A stretch of DNA of 63,382 nucleotides from positions 1-63,382 of the forward strand of contig NZ_MVHF01000045.1 of the NCBI RefSeq assembly GCF_002086485.1, in the 5' to 3' direction. Origin of the DNA: Mycobacterium aquaticum (GTDB taxonomy: Bacteria; Actinomycetota; Actinomycetes; Mycobacteriales; Mycobacteriaceae). Positions 35,312-43,808 of this stretch are shown here, one piece after another. The notes under the pieces were generated by a model, which saw only the letters and a program-made list of their open reading frames with translations, did no database searches and was not told where the DNA came from. Made by a program: the position numbers and the translations under genes. Numbering within the stretch: the first letter of the stretch is position 1; every line of letters begins with the position of its first letter.

Positions 35312-35704
35312 TCATGCGTTGATCCAGGTGCCGTCGTCGAGCTTGGTCATGGGCTTTCCACGGCCCTGAGCGCGGGTACCGGCCAGATTGTCGGAGAGGG
35401 TGGTGGGCCGAACACCGATCGCCCGCGCGGTGGTCGTCACGGCCGCCCCGCCCAGCACCGCGACGCCGAGCACCTTGTACTCGAGCCGGCGGATGCGGTC
35501 CGCCTCGCCGCGCAGGGTGGCGATCGCGTCCACCAACTCAGCGGGGGTCGGCGGGTCCGACCGCTGGGTGAGCTCGTACAGCGGCAGCTGCGCCTCGCCA
35601 AGCGCTTCGCTCAGCTCGGCGACGAGGGCCGGGGCCAGCTCGGCTGCGGCCTGGAGGTTGGCGGGGGTTGGGCTGGCCTTGAGGTGCATGTCGTACTTAG
35701 CCAT
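35312..35704 (-). CDS. Small HTH protein, paralogue 4 of 4
   Basis: 130 residues ('MAKYDMHLKASPTPANLQAAAELAPALVAELSEALG...') with 'EADRIRRLEYKVLGVAVLGGAAVTTTARAIGVRPTTLSDNLAGTRA', a clear HTH pattern. Sits 22 bases behind traB in the same direction. Confidence 0.65.
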   Translation of the reverse strand: MAKYDMHLKASPTPANLQAAAELAPALVAELSEALGEAQLPLYELTQRSDPPTPAELVDAIATLRGEADRIRRLEYKVLGVAVLGGAAVTTTARAIGVRPTTLSDNLAGTRAQGRGKPMTKLDDGTWINA

Positions 35705-35726
35705 GTGGAGTCTCCTTCTGTTGGGT

Positions 35727-37697
35727 TCAGTTGACGGGTGCGTGTGCGGCACGCAGTGGCTTCGATCCCGGCGCGTACGACTTACCGATCGGGTCGTACA
35801 TCGCAGAGGCTGGATCAGGACGGCCGTCGGGTCCGTCGAGGTGCAGCACCGGCAGGTCATCGGAGCTGGGTTCGCTGGTCGGGGTCCAGTCCTGCCAGCT
35901 GCCGTCTCCGCCGGGATCGGATCCTGTGGGGAAGCGCCACGCGAATCTGCGCAGACGCGGTGTGCTGGCGAGCGCGGCGGTGAACGTGTCCGCATCGGCT
36001 CCGGCGTTGAAGAAGCCTTGGAACAGCTGGATCTCTCCCGTCTCGGTGTCGGCCATGATCCCGCGGCCCTTCATGGACTTGGTGAGCTGAGCGCCGAGCA
36101 CCTTCACCTGCTCCCGTGGCTCGCCGGCGGCGAACAGCGCCTGACGGTTGATCTCGCTGGGCGGCCCGAGCACCACCAGCGTCTGCGTGTTGCTCTTCCA
36201 GCGGCCGGCGAACGCCGACGCGTAGGCGTACTGCCCAGCGGTGAGGATGAAGCACTTCTGCTCCCGGGCTTGCGACGCGATCCAGGACAGGTTCGCGATC
36301 GTCTGCTCGGCTGCCTTGCGCGCCTCCTTGTCGCTGCCCGACATCTGGTCGTCCAGCCATGCTGGCGCTTCGTCGAAGACGAGCAGCAGCGGCGTGGGCA
36401 GGTATTCGATCCCGTCCTGCTGCAGCCGCGCCGCGAGCGCCTTCCGCCGCTCGAACTCGTCGCGCACGTATCTCACCGCGCGATGCAGAGTCGCCTCACT
36501 GCCGGAGGAGTAGTGAACGACTCCGGGCAAGTTCTGCATCGCGATCCGCCGAAGGTCCTTGCCGTTCTTCGCATCGACCAGCAGCACCTCCGCGCCCTGC
36601 AGCACGGCGGCCTGCACCAGTTGAGACAGCAGCACCGTCTTTCCCATGCCGGTACCGCCGAAGATGCCCATGTGCGGTGCGACGGACTGCTGGACGAGAA
36701 TCGGGCTACCGTCGGCGCGGACACCGAGCGGGATCACGAAGTCACCCGCTGCGGCGTGCCGCTCAGCGGGGGTGCGGGGACGGACGAACAGGCCGGGGCG
36801 CATCGGATTCTGCTTCGGGAACTCGTTCACGATCTTCTTCGTGTTCAGGTGCAGGACCGGGTGGACGCCCTTCGCGGTGACGGTGAGCTCGGGCGCGTTG
36901 AGTACCTGCCGAAGTCCCGGCTCGGCGCGGCGCACCTGATCGAGAACCATCCCCGGCGGAAGGCTCAGCTGGCAGGTGCCGCCGCGATCGTCCTCACCCC
37001 AAGCGCTGATCGTCGGGGTCTGTGGGTTGCCGGTGTCGGGGTTCTTCTGCACAACACCGGCGAGCGCGAAGAGCCTCTTCTGCTCGGCTCGGCTGGAGTT
37101 GAATTCAGCCGCGCGCGCCCCGTGCGACCGCCACGGACCGACGCCGTCGATACCGACGCGGTAGAGCAGAACGGTCTCGTCGTGGCCGCGCCCCACGGAG
37201 AATTCGCCGAGGTTTCCGCGGCGGTGCAGCATCTCGGCGAGCTGGCTGCCGACGCGGAGACGGTTGTCCTCGTCGACGCCGGTGTGGAACGTCAGCACCG
37301 CCTTCACGTCACCGTCGCGGGTGCGCACATCGACGGCGGCCACCTTGCCCAGCGGGGGCGTCAGCATCCGTCGCACACCGTCCGCGACCCAGGCCGCACC
37401 GGTGAGTCGCGGCTCGGCGGTGTCGGCCTTCACCTGCGCCGGTATCGGCTGTGCAGCCTCGATCTCGGGGAGCATCGCGATGTACCGATCGACGGCTGCC
37501 TGCAGCGCACGCTCCTGTGCTTCGGCGTTGGCAGCGGCCACCTGAGCCTCCGCTGCGTCGTCGGCGGGGTCGGCATCGGTGACGACGTGAAGCCGCGGCG
37601 GCACCTGCTCCCCGGTCTCGCGCGGAGGTTCGGCCTGAGCCCTTGCGCGCGCTGCCGCAGCTGCGGCCAGCGGATTCGTCACGGTGATCAGCTCCAA
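35727..37697 (-). CDS. FtsK/TraB-type DNA translocase
   Basis: 656-residue transfer ATPase. Walker A 'GGTGMGKT' at residues ~347-354, Walker B 'LLLVFDEAPAW' at ~437-447, and 'GQYAYASAFAGRWKSNTQTLVVLG' before the end. The N-terminal ~340 residues are soluble-looking (Ala/Glu-rich then a mixed domain), without clear membrane helices; the protein encoded just upstream has one and may anchor it. Such proteins move double-stranded DNA between mycelial or rod cells without a relaxase. Overlaps the upstream gene by 10 bases. Confidence 0.85.
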   Translation of the reverse strand: MELITVTNPLAAAAAARARAQAEPPRETGEQVPPRLHVVTDADPADDAAEAQVAAANAEAQERALQAAVDRYIAMLPEIEAAQPIPAQVKADTAEPRLTGAAWVADGVRRMLTPPLGKVAAVDVRTRDGDVKAVLTFHTGVDEDNRLRVGSQLAEMLHRRGNLGEFSVGRGHDETVLLYRVGIDGVGPWRSHGARAAEFNSSRAEQKRLFALAGVVQKNPDTGNPQTPTISAWGEDDRGGTCQLSLPPGMVLDQVRRAEPGLRQVLNAPELTVTAKGVHPVLHLNTKKIVNEFPKQNPMRPGLFVRPRTPAERHAAAGDFVIPLGVRADGSPILVQQSVAPHMGIFGGTGMGKTVLLSQLVQAAVLQGAEVLLVDAKNGKDLRRIAMQNLPGVVHYSSGSEATLHRAVRYVRDEFERRKALAARLQQDGIEYLPTPLLLVFDEAPAWLDDQMSGSDKEARKAAEQTIANLSWIASQAREQKCFILTAGQYAYASAFAGRWKSNTQTLVVLGPPSEINRQALFAAGEPREQVKVLGAQLTKSMKGRGIMADTETGEIQLFQGFFNAGADADTFTAALASTPRLRRFAWRFPTGSDPGGDGSWQDWTPTSEPSSDDLPVLHLDGPDGRPDPASAMYDPIGKSYAPGSKPLRAAHAPVN

Positions 37698-38731
37698 GGA
37701 TCGTCGGGGTCGACCTGTGCGGCGGCCGGCTGTGTGGGGGCGGGCAGGGGCTGCGCGGGAGCGGGAGCCTGCTGCTGGGGCGACCGCTGCTCCATCGACA
37801 GGCGCGTCACGAACCAGTCCTTGGCGGGGTTGCGCTCGAACGGGGAGGCGGTCGCCACCCGGGCGGTGCGCTCAAGATGCCGGAGCACACGGTTGAGTTG
37901 CTGCTCACCGATGGTGTAGTCGCGGGTGTTGACGCTGATCTCCACATCCCCGTCCCTAACGGGGTCGACCCTCACCACCGCGGCCGCGGGCGTGAACTCA
38001 CCCGTCTCAGGATCGGTCTCGCCCACCCCAGCAAGCTGACACGCCTGGAACCACGCACTGCGGATCGGGGCGTCATCACCGCTACGGGTCACTGCCTGCG
38101 CGAAAGCCGTGCCGGGCTCCCGCGGGACGACCGCACCGAACGCCGCGTAGCGGCGCAAGTCGGCGTTTTTCATCGGCGGGCGCTCGGGCATCACGGCAGG
38201 TGGAGGCGGCGGAGGCGCGAGCCCGATCTCGTGCGGGTCATAGACGCTGCGGTCAGGAACCATCGCGGCGGCATCGGCGTGTGCCTTGGCCACCTGCTCG
38301 GCGTGCCACTCCTCTGCGATGCGGCGGCCGCGGGCGAGGGCGGCGGATTCGCGGGCGGTCTGTTTCTTCTCCTCTTCGGCCTTCGCCCTCCGGACCTTGG
38401 CGATCACGACCCAGGCGATCAGGCCGGCGATCACTAGTACAACGAGACCGGCATGCTCCGAGAGCCAGCCGCCGATGCCGCCACCGCCGGATCGGCCCTG
38501 GGTCCGCTCGTACATAGGCGAGCCAGGCTCCGCGAACGCAGGGGTCCGCTGCAGTGCGATCCTGCCGCCGTGGTCACTGCGCCGCCACTGTTCGCAGAGC
38601 CCCGGGTTGTAGTTCGCCGAATCCGCATAGCAGAGCATGGGGTCGGCGTTGGCGGGAGCAGCGGTGAGGGTCGTGAGTGCGAGGGCCGCCATTCCGGCGG
38701 CGACGCTCGACAGTTTGCTGATTCGCTTCAT
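37688..38731 (-). CDS. Exported/membrane protein of the transfer operon
   Basis: 347 residues. Signal peptide (cleavage near 'PANADP'), a short outside loop with two Cys, one membrane helix at ~88-108 ('HAGLVVLVIAGLIAWVVIAKV'), then a charged cytosolic part with 'RDYTIGEQQLNRVLRHLERTARVATASPFERNPAKDWFVTR'. First gene of the operon leading to traB, so probably the membrane partner of the translocase. The family is not recognised. Confidence 0.65.
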   Translation of the reverse strand: MKRISKLSSVAAGMAALALTTLTAAPANADPMLCYADSANYNPGLCEQWRRSDHGGRIALQRTPAFAEPGSPMYERTQGRSGGGGIGGWLSEHAGLVVLVIAGLIAWVVIAKVRRAKAEEEKKQTARESAALARGRRIAEEWHAEQVAKAHADAAAMVPDRSVYDPHEIGLAPPPPPPAVMPERPPMKNADLRRYAAFGAVVPREPGTAFAQAVTRSGDDAPIRSAWFQACQLAGVGETDPETGEFTPAAAVVRVDPVRDGDVEISVNTRDYTIGEQQLNRVLRHLERTARVATASPFERNPAKDWFVTRLSMEQRSPQQQAPAPAQPLPAPTQPAAAQVDPDDPWS

Positions 38732-38816
38732 GTCGACGTTGTACCACTCCTAATGCACCGTTCACAAGGTGCGACGCGACGTTGCCTATCGAATCAACTT
38801 CCTCACGGTTTAGGTA

Positions 38817-38835
38817 ATTCTCTGAAATAGAGAAT
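38817..38835. promoter_or_regulatory. Element operator site b
   Basis: ATTCTCTGAAATAGAGAAT: perfect palindrome apart from the centre, best match to the element-wide motif. Lies between the divergent traB operon (start 38731) and the plus-strand small genes. Confidence 0.75.
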
Positions 38836-38895
38836 TGAAATGGCGTTGACGCTGTCTATACAGGTAGACGGCGCACTACAAACGTACTGGCGCCC

Positions 38896-38914
38896 ATTCT
38901 CTGAAATGGAGAAT
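38896..38914. promoter_or_regulatory. Element operator site c
   Basis: ATTCTCTGAAATGGAGAAT, second copy 79 bases from site b in the same divergent interval. The 322-base interval 38732-39053 otherwise holds no gene I trust. Confidence 0.75.
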
Positions 38915-38951
38915 AGGTCAGCTGTCGAGATAGAGGATGGGCGGCGACTCC

Positions 38952-38980
38952 TTGTGGACGGTTCATCAGGTGGGTACGCT
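38952..38980 (+). promoter_or_regulatory. Possible promoter of the small-gene operon
   Basis: TTGTGG, 17-base spacer, TACGCT, about 75 bases before the first small ORF and just downstream of operator c. Confidence 0.35.
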
Positions 38981-39053
38981 CGGAGTAGCCACTTAGTGGA
39001 TCTAAAAACATTGCTACATCATCCGTAGTGAGGTTTCGAGATAGGAGTCATGG

Positions 39054-39170
39054 ATGACAGACGAGACGGAACCGTCGGTGCCTTGGACCGCGACGGTGCC
39101 TGCCTGTGCAGTACCCGATGTCCACCGGGTGGTGGCGGATGGCGCACCACAACTCGAAGGTGACCGGTGA
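39054..39170 (+). CDS. 38-residue small protein
   Basis: MTDETEPSVPWTATVPACAV... ; AGGAG lies seven bases before the ATG, and the stop overlaps the next ATG (TGATG). These two signs support translation despite the small size. Function unknown. Confidence 0.5.
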   Translation: MTDETEPSVPWTATVPACAVPDVHRVVADGAPQLEGDR

Positions 39171-39625
39171 TGACCAGCCTCACGACCGCCGCCTACGAGG
39201 TGGCCCATGCGCTCCGCCCCGGATCAACGGCCGCACAGGTATACGCGGCCGCTTACGCAGATGCCCGCTGGCAGTGGATCAGCGCCGGTTCCCCTGACGA
39301 CGAACTGCCCGCGTATCTGGCGGATCTCATCGCACCTGATCCTCTGGCGCGTACCGCGTCGGCCGAGCTGGGAACCGGCGGCACCGCCGACATCATCTGG
39401 GCGGTGAACGCGCGGTGGGCGGGATTGCAGGAGGCCGCCGAACGGGACGAGCCGTTGGAGCAGTGGGCGCGGAGGGTGACAGCGTCCGGTCAGGTCGCCG
39501 GAACGCCGGAGCAGGTGATCGACGCGTTGGATCTCTACGCCGACGGCGTCTCGGATATGGGCATCGCAGCGGAGACAGGGCTGAGCGTGGTGGCGGTCGC
39601 GTGGGTGACGGGAGAGTCGCGATGA
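39170..39625 (+). CDS. Hypothetical protein
   Basis: 151 residues, Ala-rich and mostly helical ('YEVAHALRPGSTAAQVYAAAYADARWQW'), ending in an HTH-like stretch 'QVIDALDLYADGVSDMGIAAETGLSVVAVAWVTGES'. Translationally coupled on both sides. Probable small regulator. Confidence 0.6.
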   Translation: MTSLTTAAYEVAHALRPGSTAAQVYAAAYADARWQWISAGSPDDELPAYLADLIAPDPLARTASAELGTGGTADIIWAVNARWAGLQEAAERDEPLEQWARRVTASGQVAGTPEQVIDALDLYADGVSDMGIAAETGLSVVAVAWVTGESR

Positions 39626-39717
39626 CCGGCGAGTACACGGGGCCGGCCCAGCACCCGCACCGCAGCTGGTGGCAGCGCATCAGGGACTGGTGGCTGGTAC
39701 GGAAGCTGAACCGCTGA
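39622..39717 (+). CDS. 31-residue Trp/Arg-rich peptide
   Basis: MTGEYTGPAQ... ending 'WWQRIRDWWLVRKLNR', an amphipathic, cationic helix that could lie on a membrane. ATGA overlap with the preceding gene supports expression. Confidence 0.45.
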   Translation: MTGEYTGPAQHPHRSWWQRIRDWWLVRKLNR

Positions 39718-39793
39718 TCCGACGAGCGGGGCTGTGCCGCGTACACGGTGACGCGGGGCGGCCGGTCCGCCGGACCAGAACAAGGAGAGAGCA

Positions 39794-39919
39794 ATGTCTG
39801 ATCCCAACGAGAACCAGCCCACTGTGTCCGTGCCCGATGGCAGCGGCCCGGTCACGGAGGAAGAGCGCCGCATGTGGGCCGACGCGGCCACCGCCAACGG
39901 CGGGACCGAGGACAGCTAG
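39794..39919 (+). CDS. 41-residue acidic small protein
   Basis: MSDPNENQPTVSVPDGSG... with a good AAGGAGAG ribosome site. Acidic, with no recognised fold. A strong hairpin follows directly, so it is likely the last gene of the operon. Confidence 0.45.
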   Translation: MSDPNENQPTVSVPDGSGPVTEEERRMWADAATANGGTEDS

Positions 39920-39923
39920 CTGA

Positions 39924-39969
39924 ACCGCACCGTGCCCCTGCCCGACGTTGGGTGGGGGCACGGTGCGGT
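39924..39969 (+). terminator. Hairpin terminator
   Basis: Perfect 15-bp stem (ACCGCACCGTGCCCC and complement) with a 16-base loop, no U-run. Closes the small-gene operon. Confidence 0.7.
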
Positions 39970-40020
39970 GTGAGACGCGTATTCGGGTCGGAGGCAACCG
40001 AGTCGTGATACAGGTTTGGG

Positions 40021-40485
40021 ATGCCCCTGCAACTCATCGATCTCCGACCCGGGAACGCCGCCGGCCGCTGGTGGACGCCGCCGTTCGACCAGGCCGTGGA
40101 ATACGAGCACCCGCACTGGTGGAACCGTCAGCTGGGCGATGACCCGTGGCTCGTGCAGGTCTTGGCGGGCGGGGCCGAGGTAGCACGCGTCGAACTCGAC
40201 GACCCCGGTGGCATCAACCCGGAGTAAACGAATGTCCCGGGCTTGGACGACGACCGGCTGGAGATTCAGTTCATCGAGGTGGCCACCGCGGCTCGTGGGC
40301 GCGGCGTTGGAACGCAGGTGGTGCGGGAGCTGACTGCCCGGCATCCGGATCGGCGGCTGTTCGCATACAGCGAGGGAGCGGACAAGTTCTGGGCGAGGCT
40401 CGGCTGGGAGCCGTTCGTACACCCGGCGGGTGGGTACCGCACCCTGTTCATCCAGCCGGCTGGCGCTCTTCGGAACCCGCTGTAG
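40021..40485 (+). pseudogene. GNAT acetyltransferase interrupted by an in-frame stop
   Basis: The frame opened at ATG 40021 (MPLQLIDLRPGNAAG...) stops at TAA 40225-40227, then continues in the same frame to 40485. The second part has the acetyl-CoA loop 'ARGRGVGTQVVREL' and 'FWARLGWEPFVHPAGGY', typical of GNAT C-termini. One base change (GAG TAA ACG) separates them, so the gene is probably dead or split. Confidence 0.7.
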
Positions 40486-40570
40486 CTCATCACGCCCAGC
40501 AAGATCACAGATTCGGCACAAAGGGCGGTGAGGGTGTCCGCACGTGTTGGCGTCGACCTAGCCTGACGCC

Positions 40571-41062
40571 GTGGCGGGGGCACAGTCGATCAAGGGGGCC
40601 GACCAGATCGGTCGTCTCGGCGTGATGTACTTCCGGTCCCTGCTGGCCCAAGCCGGTGTTGCCCACGGGGAGTTCTCCGGCGGCGAGGACCACCTGGCCG
40701 TCGATGTGACGGTAGAGCTGGTGACGGGAGGTGTTCGGGTACAGATAAAGACCGGCACCAAGGCGCTGAACAAGGACGGCAGCTTGACCGTGCCGGTGAA
40801 GAACGCGTGGAAGGCGAAGTGGTCGGAAGCGCTCGTGCCCGTGTTCCTCGTCTACGTCCACCTGGAGAAGAAGCCGCCGCTGGACTGGATCGCGCATGAG
40901 GACGCACACACCGTGGTGCACGCCCGGGCACTGTGGGCGAAGGTCAACGCGGTGAAGGGGCAGAGTGTCAGACTCCCGGCGCAGAATCGGCTTACCGCCG
41001 CAACCTTCGACACCTGGAGCGAAGAGTTCAAGCGAGCATGGGGAAAGGCGGCGAGCGCGTGA
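40571..41062 (+). CDS. DUF4365-like (PD-(D/E)XK-type) protein
   Basis: 163 residues from GTG. 'DQIGRLGVMYFRSLLAQAGVAHGEFSGGEDHLAVDVTVELVTGGVRVQIKTGT' fits the nuclease-like core of DUF4365 (acidic D, then E/Q-x-K). Coupled to the next gene by a GTGA overlap. DUF4365 proteins are frequent in defence and mobile contexts; nuclease activity is inferred. Confidence 0.7.
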   Translation: MAGAQSIKGADQIGRLGVMYFRSLLAQAGVAHGEFSGGEDHLAVDVTVELVTGGVRVQIKTGTKALNKDGSLTVPVKNAWKAKWSEALVPVFLVYVHLEKKPPLDWIAHEDAHTVVHARALWAKVNAVKGQSVRLPAQNRLTAATFDTWSEEFKRAWGKAASA

Positions 41063-42195
41063 CATCGGGACTGCACGACCGAGTTGCCCGCTACCTCGCC
41101 GCGACGGGCTGGTTGGCCCCGGAAGAAGTCGGTGAGCTCGGCGGGCTGTGGCGGCATCCGTCCTCACATAATCTGCTGCCGGTCCCGAACCAGCTGGTCG
41201 AGGACGGCATCGACTGGCAGGTCATCACCGAGCGTGTGGCGATGCACGAAGGCGCGAAGGTGGCCGACGTTGCCGCTCGTCTGCGAGGCAGGGCAGTGGA
41301 CATCGCCAACCTACGCGCGGCCAAGGACATCGTCATCGACGACACGATCCCCTACCTGGCCGGTGTCGCCCTCGTGGAGTCGAGTTGGACGATGCTGCGG
41401 TCGTCCGCCACCACAGCGCTGGGCCAGCGGGCGCTGATCCGCAAGTACAGCGAGGCCGGCGACGATTTGATCAAGGCCGCGCGGATGGCTCACACCCGCA
41501 AGGGGTCGTTCATCATCCCGATCCTGCTGCCGATCACGGAGGCGGCGCCAGACAAGGAGTCCAACAAGGAAGAGTCGTTCCCAAGCATGAGCATCACGGC
41601 GGTGCCCGAACCGCCGGAGCGGCGGGTGATGCGCACGTTCGCGGAAGCATTGGCCACGCTCGACAAGACCGTGGTTCAGCCGGAGCGGGAACCGCGCGCT
41701 GATGTCGACGTCGAACTCGTCCGCGCGGGTGTCAGCCACCAGTTCGTCTCTGCCTTGCACCGGGTGCTGGAGCAGGACTCGGTCGATGAGTTCAGCGCCG
41801 CCTTCGAATGGTCACCGCTGGGAGGACCAGCGCCGAAAGGCCTGAGCGGCACGTCGATTCCCACCACTGCGAGCAAGCGCATCGAGGCGGTGGCCAAGCG
41901 GCTCAAGTCTCGCAAGGCGCCACGGGTCGAGGAGCAGTTCGTCGGTCCGATCCGCGGTGTGGAGCGCGATCATGACGCCGACACCGGCAGAGTGTCGGTC
42001 GAGGTCGCCCACAGGGGCCGCACCACCCGAGTGTCGGTGAACGTGTCACCCGCGGTGCTCGACGAAGCGTGGCAGTGGGCTCGGGAGCGCAAGACCGTCG
42101 TGGTGAACAGCCGGGTTCAGAGCCAGCGGGACGGACTGCACGCCGTTTCGCTGGACGCGATCACACCGCTCATGCTCGACGTCAAGCCGAGCTGA
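41059..42195 (+). CDS. Unknown partner of the DUF4365 protein
   Basis: 378 residues from GTG 41059 (an ATG at 41038 is in frame). N-terminal 'HDRVARYLAATGW...GGLWRHPSS' with 'LPVPNQLVEDGIDWQVITERVA', a middle 'TRKGSFIIPILLPI', and a C-terminal β-rich 'GRVSVEVAHRGRTTRVSVNVSPAVLDEAWQWARERKTVVV'. I do not recognise the family. Overlap with the nuclease-like gene implies a functional pair, such as a sensor with its effector. Confidence 0.6.
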   Translation: MTSGLHDRVARYLAATGWLAPEEVGELGGLWRHPSSHNLLPVPNQLVEDGIDWQVITERVAMHEGAKVADVAARLRGRAVDIANLRAAKDIVIDDTIPYLAGVALVESSWTMLRSSATTALGQRALIRKYSEAGDDLIKAARMAHTRKGSFIIPILLPITEAAPDKESNKEESFPSMSITAVPEPPERRVMRTFAEALATLDKTVVQPEREPRADVDVELVRAGVSHQFVSALHRVLEQDSVDEFSAAFEWSPLGGPAPKGLSGTSIPTTASKRIEAVAKRLKSRKAPRVEEQFVGPIRGVERDHDADTGRVSVEVAHRGRTTRVSVNVSPAVLDEAWQWARERKTVVVNSRVQSQRDGLHAVSLDAITPLMLDVKPS

Positions 42196-42213
42196 CCTCT
42201 ACCGGTACCGCCA

Positions 42214-43008
42214 TCAGCGCGCTGAGTCGAGGCGGCGGTGGATCATCGACAGGGTTCCCAGCACGTCGAGCGCGTCCTGCTCGGACACCTCCCACACCAG
42301 CCGAGGCTCGTGCGCGGCGGGATTCCGGAACGCCGCGAACACGCCCTCGGCCAAGAGAGCGACCCCCTCTTGTTCGTTGCACTCGGTCACGGTGGCGCAG
42401 TCCGTGATCAGCACGCGCGGCGGTTTGCCCCGGAGCGTCGCCTGCACCAGTGCGCGGCCATCTTTGTCGAGTCCCGACTTCTCCCGCAGCCGGGCACCGA
42501 GGCCCTTGACCGCCTCGAAGACGGCCTCGTAGCAGTCCGTGCGCAGCAGCTCCTCCCGGCAGTGGCGAATGACTTCCGGGTGCGCTCCGCGTTCGGTCAG
42601 ACGGCTGCGTAGACGCTCGCTGCGGGCAGACGCTTCGGAGGCGGTGGCCGCCTTCTTGGCAGCTCCGATGCGCCCGTCCTCGCGCACCCGGTAGCCCGAC
42701 AGTGACAGCACCTGGGTCAGCTCGTCGCGGGCCACCGCGGCCTTTGCTTGCCGATCCCAGATCATGTCCGGCTTCATCGCGGCGGTGATGACAGCGAGGA
42801 CTGGCCGGCCGTCCCGCTGTGAGTACTGCTTCTCCTGCATGCTGGCGGCGAGGCGCTTCCACTTCGTCTGACCCTCGCCGAGTGGGTCCGGCATTCCCAC
42901 CGACGCGAGGATGCGCGTCAGCTCGGGTCCGCTGTACAGCTCTCCGATGATTCGGGCGATGTTCTCGATCGATCCGTGGCCGAACGGTGCGACGGTGCTG
43001 GCTGCCAT
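42214..43008 (-). CDS. TIGR02391-family HEPN protein
   Basis: 264 residues. C-terminal ~120 residues match the Ymh/TIGR02391 pattern ('YEAVFEAVKGLGARLREKSGLDKDGRALVQATL...EGVALLAEGVFAAFRNPAAHEPR') and contain the HEPN RNase motif RNPAAH. N-terminal part ('IENIARIIGELYSGPELTRILASVGMPDPL') is a common partner domain. Convergent with the DUF4365 pair with an 18-base gap. A defence or toxin role is likely, but not proven. Confidence 0.7.
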   Translation of the reverse strand: MAASTVAPFGHGSIENIARIIGELYSGPELTRILASVGMPDPLGEGQTKWKRLAASMQEKQYSQRDGRPVLAVITAAMKPDMIWDRQAKAAVARDELTQVLSLSGYRVREDGRIGAAKKAATASEASARSERLRSRLTERGAHPEVIRHCREELLRTDCYEAVFEAVKGLGARLREKSGLDKDGRALVQATLRGKPPRVLITDCATVTECNEQEGVALLAEGVFAAFRNPAAHEPRLVWEVSEQDALDVLGTLSMIHRRLDSAR

Positions 43009-43085
43009 CGCAGCAGGCTAGCGATCGACGCCGACAGAGCGGTGGCTGCCGGCCCAACCCGGTTTCCCGGCTGGCCTCCCGCGCA

Positions 43086-43265
43086 TCACACCCCGCGAGG
43101 TCGCCTACGAGGCTGCACCCACCGGAGCAGCTCCGCGGTGGCCTCCTCCGGCGTGACCGCACCCGTCCCGCGCAGCAGCCGCCACCATGCCCGCTCCCGG
43201 GCGAGGTAGGCCTCCGCCCACGCCGGCAGCTCCGGCACGTCGAGGTCTTCGGAGTACTCGTTCAC
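43086..43265 (-). CDS. 59-residue small protein
   Basis: GTG start, V-N-E-Y-S-E-D-L-D-V..., acidic N-terminus then 'PAWAEAYLARERAWWRLLRGTG'. Coding character is better than the overlapping frames, and operator site d lies 62 bases upstream. Role unknown. Confidence 0.5.
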   Translation of the reverse strand: MNEYSEDLDVPELPAWAEAYLARERAWWRLLRGTGAVTPEEATAELLRWVQPRRRPRGV

Positions 43266-43326
43266 ACCGGGTTAGACGCACGCCACGGGGGAACGGTTCC
43301 ACCGGGTATCAGGGCGGCGGCCGCCC

Positions 43327-43345
43327 ATTCTCTGTATCCGAGAAT
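43327..43345. promoter_or_regulatory. Element operator site d
   Basis: ATTCTCTGTATCCGAGAAT, with one mismatch in the arms. Located in the 318-base divergent interval 43266-43583 between the small minus-strand gene and the HTH gene at 43584. Confidence 0.7.
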
Positions 43346-43583
43346 CGCCTGTCCTACAGCGGATATGCCGCCAAGTTGCCTACCTGCGGATATGCGAGCA
43401 ACTTCGGCGTGTCGTGCCGATTCACTTGACTCAGCTAACGATCTGTTATCGCCTCAGCTCTAGGAGAAATATGCATCTAGCTGCACGTTTGTTCTCGACC
43501 GCGACCCATATGGCGTGTACGGTAGGGGGCGCAGCAAACACCAACAGCCGCCAACTGCCACTGGCTACGAAGGGACCACACCG

Positions 43584-43808
43584 ATGACCGAGACCATGAC
43601 CACCGCGGAGATCGAGGTCGACAGCGACCTGGTGCTCACCGCCGAAGAGACCGCCGATTACCTGCGCGTCAGCTTGAACACGGCGCTCAAGCTGCTGCGC
43701 GAGGACGTCATCCCTGCTGCCAAAGTCGGCCGGCAGTGGCGAGTGAGCCGACGCGCGCTCGACGAGTTTCTGGGCACGCCGCGGCGGCAGGCGGTGAGTT
43801 CCTGTTGA
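43584..43808 (+). CDS. Excisionase-like HTH_17 protein
   Basis: 74 residues; 'LTAEETADYLRVSLNTALKLLREDVIPAAKVGRQWRVSRRALDEFL' is a full MerR/Xis-type DNA-binding domain. Heads the replication operon, so it could be a replication regulator rather than an excisionase. Its stop overlaps the next TTG start. Confidence 0.8.
   Translation: MTETMTTAEIEVDSDLVLTAEETADYLRVSLNTALKLLREDVIPAAKVGRQWRVSRRALDEFLGTPRRQAVSSC

Noticed and set aside
38840..39028. 62-residue frame in the tra/small-gene interval
   Set aside because: It runs through operator site c and a likely promoter, and has no ribosome site.
40933..41058. Upstream extension of the 41059 gene
   Set aside because: It overlaps the DUF4365 gene almost fully; the GTGA junction gives a better start.
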